From Dichotomocladium elegans (lineage: Eukaryota > Mucoromycota > Mucoromycetes > Mucorales > Lichtheimiaceae), in assembly GCA_025716815.1 (NCBI GenBank), contig JAIXMN010000018.1:887349-951348 (forward strand): 64,000 nt of DNA, given 5' to 3'. The notes below the pieces were generated by a model, which worked only from the letters and a program-made list of their open reading frames with translations, was not told the DNA's origin and did no database searches. The number at the start of each line of letters is the position of its first letter. The first letter of the stretch is position 1. Made by a program: the position numbers and the translations under genes. Shown one piece after another: positions 58,540 to 64,000 of this stretch.

Positions 58540-59280
58540 CCATGGCCACGCCATGCTGCATTTAATGTTAATATGGAATCCAGACTCATCAAAGAAAAAC
58601 GCAGCTTTTTGAAGTTGATGTCGGTCCTATCCCATCTGCGTACTCAGTCAAGGCGCTTTTGGATCTTCGCAGCACTATTCCTGCCTATAGGCTGAAACCG
58701 AATCATTTTTAATGACAAGTTGCATACATTTTCATAAATCGATGGAGCGTCGTTTTAGATGCTTTGAAACCCTCAGATCGTTGGAGCAGCTACTCTAGGA
58801 CAATGGATGGGTCTTCATCAACGCATTCTAAAATAATGCGCTTATGCTCTTCATTGAGAATACGCGAACGGTCCCCCCGCGTTAGGTTTCTCAAAGATGC
58901 TGTCAGGGTCCTTCTCGTACTGTAATGCCCATCGCTGGGCTGAACGAATATGGAGTCCTAGCAACTGATGCGCTCAAGGCCTTCTCAAACATCCGTTTGA
59001 AAAATCCGACCTTGTCTTGGTCAGTTTATGCTGTGTAACTGCGCTTGAGCCAAGCTTCTTTCATCCGAATGTCTGTATCCTTTCGCTGGGGAATATGTGT
59101 GGGAGTAAACTCAGGGTTATTTTTGCACGATATACTACGCAGATATTCAGTGTCAGAACAAACGGATTGAAGTGAGTACATTTCCTCATCAATGGCATAG
59201 TCCATAGGTTCAGGACAGCCACGGTCATCAACGGCATGACCTTGGCCATCTTGGTAGAAAATGAGGTTGCCCATTTCAGA
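58540..59280 (-). pseudogene. Decayed Tc1/IS630-like transposase, copy D
   Basis: This is the longest copy. Reading the minus strand from the ATG at 59271 gives an 82-codon N-terminal frame (including DTEYLRSISCKNNPEFTPTH and a final LKRSYTA). After stops come DKVGFFKRMFEKALSAS, a helix-turn-helix region, an IILECVDENPS-like region in DNA, and FFDESGFHINIKCSMAW near 58590. The Asp in FFDES corresponds to the second catalytic Asp or its neighbourhood in the DDE fold. Stops and frameshifts make it dead. 59281-59490 upstream may contain its end, since part recurs at 51.2 kb. Confidence 0.8.
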
Positions 59281-59490
59281 ATGGAAAAATGTATAGAAGA
59301 GAAAGCTTTTTCTTTGTGCGACATCTTTTCGTGCATGTATGTGACATTCGATTTGTCATGACGCGTAAAGATTTCTGGACAAAAATGCGATTTGTATTTT
59401 TGCGATCCTGCGACTTCAGAACTGGCAGAGTGCGACTTTGATTTTGAAAAATAGTGTACAGATATCACAAAAATGCTTAGTGGGTGATGC

Positions 59491-60211
59491 ATTTTTCAGA
59501 CTCAAATCAATAAAGGCGATACCTTTTGTGGAATAGTCAGTGATAATGGGGACATCCGTTTGATTTGATTCCATCCCCCACCCCCAAATGGTGAGCGATC
59601 ATTGACTGATCAGGCTTTTCGTTTGCGACACGAGCGAAAGAATGGCAGGACCTTTTTACATCGGCTGTATTACTCGGGCCAAGAAAAAAGCTAGACAGTT
59701 CCCATACCAAAACCTTCACCAAATAACATGAAATTCCGCAGTAATAATTGATATTAAACGTAGTATCCCTCTCCTCTCATCTGCTTTACTCATAATAAAG
59801 CGTATTATGATCTCTAACATTCTCACCCTCTGGAATTGTGGATGTTCAAGAAGAGAAAAAGCTATATGATACTGACGGAAAGCGATTAGTTTGCGCTTGT
59901 AATACTACGGAAAACCCTCTTATAACAAAAACGGACGTTTTTTTCACCTATATAAGAAATACACATGCCGATCACAGCGGCGGCATTGTGTTTGTGTGTT
60001 TTTGTACTGTATGTTTGTGTGGGCACACCATACGTGAGGTGCGTGAAAATCACCGACGATGCCACGGTGTTTCCCGCATGTAGAAGGTAACAGTATCCAC
60101 TTATTCTTATCGCTCTGCATCTAAGCTAGTAAAAGGACGAAATCGAATGTACACTGCATGTATTGCTTTTATTTTTTCATCGCATTTTAGAACTCCCTTT
60201 CTTACCCATCG
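59491..60211. other. Intergenic region
   Basis: No gene is recognised. A plus frame of 81 codons at 59838-60083 has no domain. Confidence 0.4.
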
Positions 60212-60832
60212 TTATTGGGCTTCTGACTTGTTATCATAGTCAAGATCAAGGCGATGTTTTGTAGCATCTATAACCTGACCAATCACATTTTCCTCTCCCA
60301 CACACACCAAACGTAATTTATCCTGAGACAACGCCGACAGAATAATATTGGGTGGCATGAGAACCGTGCCTGAAAAAAAACTCCCCCCTCCTGGATGATC
60401 GTCAGCAAGCCCCATTTGCAAGCATTCTCATTTTACGGATTTGCTCAGCACATGCTTTGCAAGCATTTTCTGGACCACTTCATGGGCTATCCGTGAACCT
60501 TTTATGTGTGAATTCACATGGAACACAAAGCGACGCAGTTCACGGCTGAGTAGAAAAAGAAAACACGCACTTTGTGTTGCCGGGTCGGGAAACATAAGTT
60601 TTACAATCCCCTTTCTTCCCCCAAAAGTGCTTTCTTCCGCACCCTCCCCCAAAATGCGGCGGCGGAAAATTTCAATTTGGGTGCATAAAAGTTGTGATGG
60701 ACGCCCCAATTGCAATCGGAGCACGCTTTTATCAAGATACGTTTTTACGGGAGCAATAAAACCACATACGTGAATAGCAGCAAACCGTTGCCAATGAGAG
60801 ATAGCTGAGGCGGGGAATAATAGGAACGACAA
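60212..60832 (-). CDS. Possible gene: two in-frame open segments
   Basis: Minus-strand segments 60428-60832 and 60212-60421 lie in the same frame, separated by one stop. Protein-like parts are LRRFVFHVNSHIKGSRIAHE, VVQKMLAKHVLSKS and GTVLMPPNIILSALSQDK. A clean acceptor (tttttttcag before 60369) and a donor-like gtaaaa at about 60433 suggest an intron, but joining these two exact sites breaks phase, so the true structure is unresolved. An upstream piece at 60840-60930 (SYSSGNYRHFCRSYYSPP) may belong to it. The divergent position next to eEF3 would suit a real gene. The family is unknown to me. Confidence 0.33.
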
Positions 60833-61294
60833 AAGTGGCGATAATTGCCGGAGGAGTATGAAGGGGAGGATGAAATGAGTCTCCCAGATTCATGCAGTCT
60901 CTGGATCTGCATAATCATTTTCTTTCCCTTCAACTCAGGGCGCCGTCCCTGGAGCGCTCGATGGAATACTGCATGTCGTTGTTAAAACGACGAGATGTTG
61001 GCAACAATTCACCACGGAGTCCCGTCTTGATATAGGATACATTACTGAGGCATTTGAAACTCAGGATAGCTCGTTTTGGTACCAAACGCTCCCTGGCGAC
61101 TGGATCGATGTCAGTTGACGTCTGAAAATTTTTTTTAAAAGGTGCAACGCCCCATCAAGCCTCCTGTTTTCTTCTTCACCTTTTGCATCAATCCATACCA
61201 CCCACCTTCCTCACCCCTTCACTTTTTTGAGGACTCCCTCGTGCTCGCTCATCCATTCTCTTCACTTCCTTAGAAAATCTCAAAAAAACAAACG

Positions 61295-64000
61295 ATGCCT
61301 GCCGCAGCCGCAGCTACGAAGAACACCCAGAGCGAAGTCGAGACCAAGAAACTGTCGGCCGTGGCCGTCAGTGGGTCTCCCAGCGAGGTTGAGACCAAGA
61401 AAGCAAAGGATATCGCCACCAAGCTTTCTTCCGCATCCGATGCCAATCGCGAGTCTGTCGCCGAAGAACTCGCTGATTTCGTTATCGCTCATGGCGTCCA
61501 ATCTCTCAAGCAATTTAGCATCCTTGACGGTATCTCCAAGGACATCAACAACAAGAAGAGCCCCGCTGCTCGTCTATCCGCCATTGCCGTTATCAAGGCC
61601 CTCACCATCAAAAGCGTCGACGGCCAGGTCGAACCCTACATCTTGCCTTTCTTGTCCAACCTCCTCGAACTGCAGGCCGACAAGCAAGCTGCAGTGAAGA
61701 AATCGGCCGCCATCGCTGCGAAGGATATCGTTCTCAAGGCTAACGTCTTTGCTACTGCCATCATTGTCTCTATCCTCCTTGAGGGTCTGGGTAACTCTTG
61801 CAAATGGCAGACGAAGATGCTCTCATTGGCCCTGATGGATGACCTTGTCAAGACCAAGCCAGAGCAGTTCTTTGTCACCATCCCCGACGTCATTCCGACT
61901 GTTTCGGATTGCATGTGGGACACGAAGGCCGACGTTAAGAAGGCTGCCACAGCCACCATGGGTAATATTTGCAGCCTCGTCAACAACAAGGATATCGAAC
62001 GCTTTATCCCTGCTGTGATTGCCTGTATCAACAAGCCGGAGAACGTTCCAGAGACTATCCACTTGCTCGGTGCCACCACCTTTGTGCAGGAGGTTGACTC
62101 TGCCACCTTATCGATTATGGTCCCTCTTCTCAGTCGTGGCTTGAACGAACGTGCTACGCCCATCAAGCGCAAATCCGCCCTCATCATCGATAACATGTGC
62201 AAGCTTGTTGATGATCCCGAGGTTGCTGCCCCGTTCCTCCCTCTTTTGTTGCCCGCTCTGGAGAAGATCCAGGACGTCGTCGCCGACCCAGAGTGCCGTG
62301 GTGTTGTCCAAAAAGCCCTAGCTACGTTGAAACGGGTCGGCACATCCAACGTTGAGATCCTCTCGAAGGCTGACAAGGCCGCCAAGGTTGAAGCCGTGGT
62401 CAAGGGCCTGTTGCCTGCCCAGGTTGATGACTTTTACGCTGTGTCCATTAAGTACCTTCGCGATGTCGCCTTGTTCCTCTGCATCTCCAAGAATTTCTTC
62501 AAGGATGTATGGATCAAGTCCCTGTCCCCATACGTCAAATCCTTCCTGCCCGCTGATCAGGCTGAGGCTCTTGCTTTCAAGGCCCTCGACAAGTGTGAGG
62601 AGGCTGTCACTCCCCATGATCCTGAGGAGGACGATGATGAGGGTGAGGACCTCTGCAATTGTGAATTCTCGCTTGCCTATGGTGCCAAGATTTTGCTTAA
62701 CCGCACTGCCCTCCGACTCAAGCGTGGACGCCGCTATGGTCTCTGCGGTCACAATGGTTGCGGCAAGTCGACTCTCATGCGTGCTATTGCTAACGAACAG
62801 GTCGAAGGTTTCCCGCCCAAGTCAGAACTCAAGACTGTGTATGTTGAACACGACATCGACGGTTCGGTGGCCGATACTCTCCTGGTTGACTTTATCATCC
62901 AATCCGAAGGCGTGGAAACCAAGGACCGTGTCAAGGTTGCTCAGATCCTTCGCGACTATGGTTTCTCTGAGGATATGGTTACCAACCAGGCCATTGGTTC
63001 GCTCTCTGGTGGATGGAAGATGAAATTAGCTCTTGCCCGTGCTATGCTCATGAACGCCGACATCCTTCTGCTCGACGAGCCTACCAACCACTTGGACGTA
63101 GTCAACGTTGCATGGCTGGAGAACTACCTAACCGGCCTCAAGACGGTCACATCGATCATTGTGTCCCACGATTCTGGCTTCCTGGACCACGTCTGCTCAG
63201 ATATCATCCACTACGAGAAGAACTATAAGCTCAAGCGGTACAAGGGTAATCTTTCTGAATTTGTCAAGAAGGTCCCTAGTGCTGCGTCGTACTACTCGCT
63301 CGAAGCCTCCGAGCTGGCCTTCCGCTTCCCGAGCCCGGATTTTTGGAGGGTATCAAGACCAAGGAGCGTGCCATCCTCAAGATGAAGAACGTCGATTTCT
63401 CGTACCCCGGCTCCGGCCGCAAACAGCTCAAGAACATTTCGATGCAATGCTCTTTGGCGTCGCGTGTGGCTGTCATCGGGCCCAATGGTGCCGGCAAATC
63501 GACCCTTATCAAGCTGCTGACAGGCGAGCTCGAGACCGAGAGCGGCACGGTATGGAAGCATCCCAATCTGCGCATTGCCTACGTCGCGCAGCATGCCTTC
63601 CATCACATTGAGAAACACCTTGACAGCACCCCGAACGAGTATATCCAGTGGCGCTATGCGACCGGTGAAGATCGTGAGGAGCTCGATAAGGTCGACCGTG
63701 TCGTGACTGAGGAGGAAGAGAAGCAGATGAATCAGGTGTTCGTCATCGAGGGCGAAAAGCGCGTAGTCGAAGAGATCGTCGGTCGCCGCAAGCTCAAGCA
63801 GTCGTACGAATACGAGGTGCAGTGGGTTGGCAAGTCATCCATCGAGAACACTTGGATCCCCCGCCAGCGTTTGGAGCAGATGGGCTTTGGTAAAAAGATT
63901 GCCGAAGTCGATGCCCAGGAGGCAGCCAAGCTTGGTCTGAACCGCCCACTTACGTCGAAGGAGATCGAAAAGCATTTGGAGGAGGTTGGTCTGGAGGCCG
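61295..64000 (+). CDS. TEF3: Translation elongation factor 3 (partial, with apparent frameshift)
   Basis: This is the fungal ribosome-bound ATPase that helps release deacylated tRNA from the E site. There is no intron from ATG to the window end; about 900 of the usual 1050 or so residues are present. HEAT repeats occupy residues 40-340 (KKSAAIAAKDIVLKANVFAT, KRKSALIIDNMCKLVDDPE). ABC1 has Walker A GHNGCGKST, signature SLSGGWKMKLALARAM and Walker B ILLLDEPTNHLD. ABC2 starts with Walker A GPNGAGKST and then the chromodomain-like insertion (YEVQWVGKSSIENTWIPRQR). Between 63330 and 63331 one base is missing: FRFP runs out of frame, while the next frame gives EPGFLEGIKTKERAILKMKN. The C-rich leader and codon use suit high expression. 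Confidence 0.95.

Noticed and set aside
60168..60200. Possible simple-sequence or terminator element in the T-rich stretch
   Set aside because: It is only T-rich sequence with no pairing arms.
61636..62403. 255-codon minus-strand frame opposite eEF3
   Set aside because: It is a shadow of the strongly biased codons in the eEF3 gene.

Overview
The window looks like nuclear DNA of an early-diverging filamentous fungus, most likely Mucoromycota (inference). The reasons are a translation elongation factor 3 gene (essentially fungal), a fungal gene set (NTE1, BRO1, a GT15 mannosyltransferase, PHO89, an Fpk1/nrc-2-type kinase), many short introns of about 50-170 nt with GT-AG ends, and decayed copies of a Tc1/IS630-like transposase. 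Gene models were built by hand from splice signals, reading phase and family conservation. Phase was checked across the exons of every multi-exon model I name.

Layout. 0-12 kb: a G-alpha subunit (-), a full BRO1 gene (-), a decayed transposase and a RhoGAP gene (+). 12-22.5 kb: ribosomal protein L26 (+), an ASX/DEUBAD-like gene (+), a repeat-rich stretch with a long inverted repeat, a SAM methyltransferase (-), ribosomal protein uL23 (-), then COX6 (-) and the complex I subunit NDUFS4 (+) diverging from a 187-bp spacer. 22.5-34 kb: a peroxisomal-type Lon protease (-), COX15 (-) and NTE1 (+). 34-46 kb: five minus-strand genes in a row, namely an importin-alpha-like armadillo protein, a GT15 mannosyltransferase, a mitochondrial dehydrogenase kinase, GPI16 and an AGC kinase. 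46-61 kb is gene-poor: a small hypothetical gene, PHO89 (+), a 0.4-kb pyrimidine tract, a GC-rich hypothetical ORF, a 273-bp-period duplication and another decayed transposase. 61 kb to the end: elongation factor 3 (+), cut by the window edge and carrying an apparent 1-base deletion.

There is no gene cluster or operon. Themes are housekeeping: mitochondrial respiration (COX6, NDUFS4, COX15, dehydrogenase kinase), secretory and membrane work (BRO1, GPI16, GT15, NTE1, AGC kinase), signalling (G-alpha, RhoGAP) and translation (L26, uL23, eEF3). I found no convincing new multi-gene system. The most notable items are the eEF3 frameshift, the dispersed Tc1/IS630 relics, the foldback element at 16.8-17.2 kb, an isolated 17-bp-stem hairpin at 54.16 kb, and a few gene-structure oddities. 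I recognised no tRNA, rRNA or CRISPR by eye.
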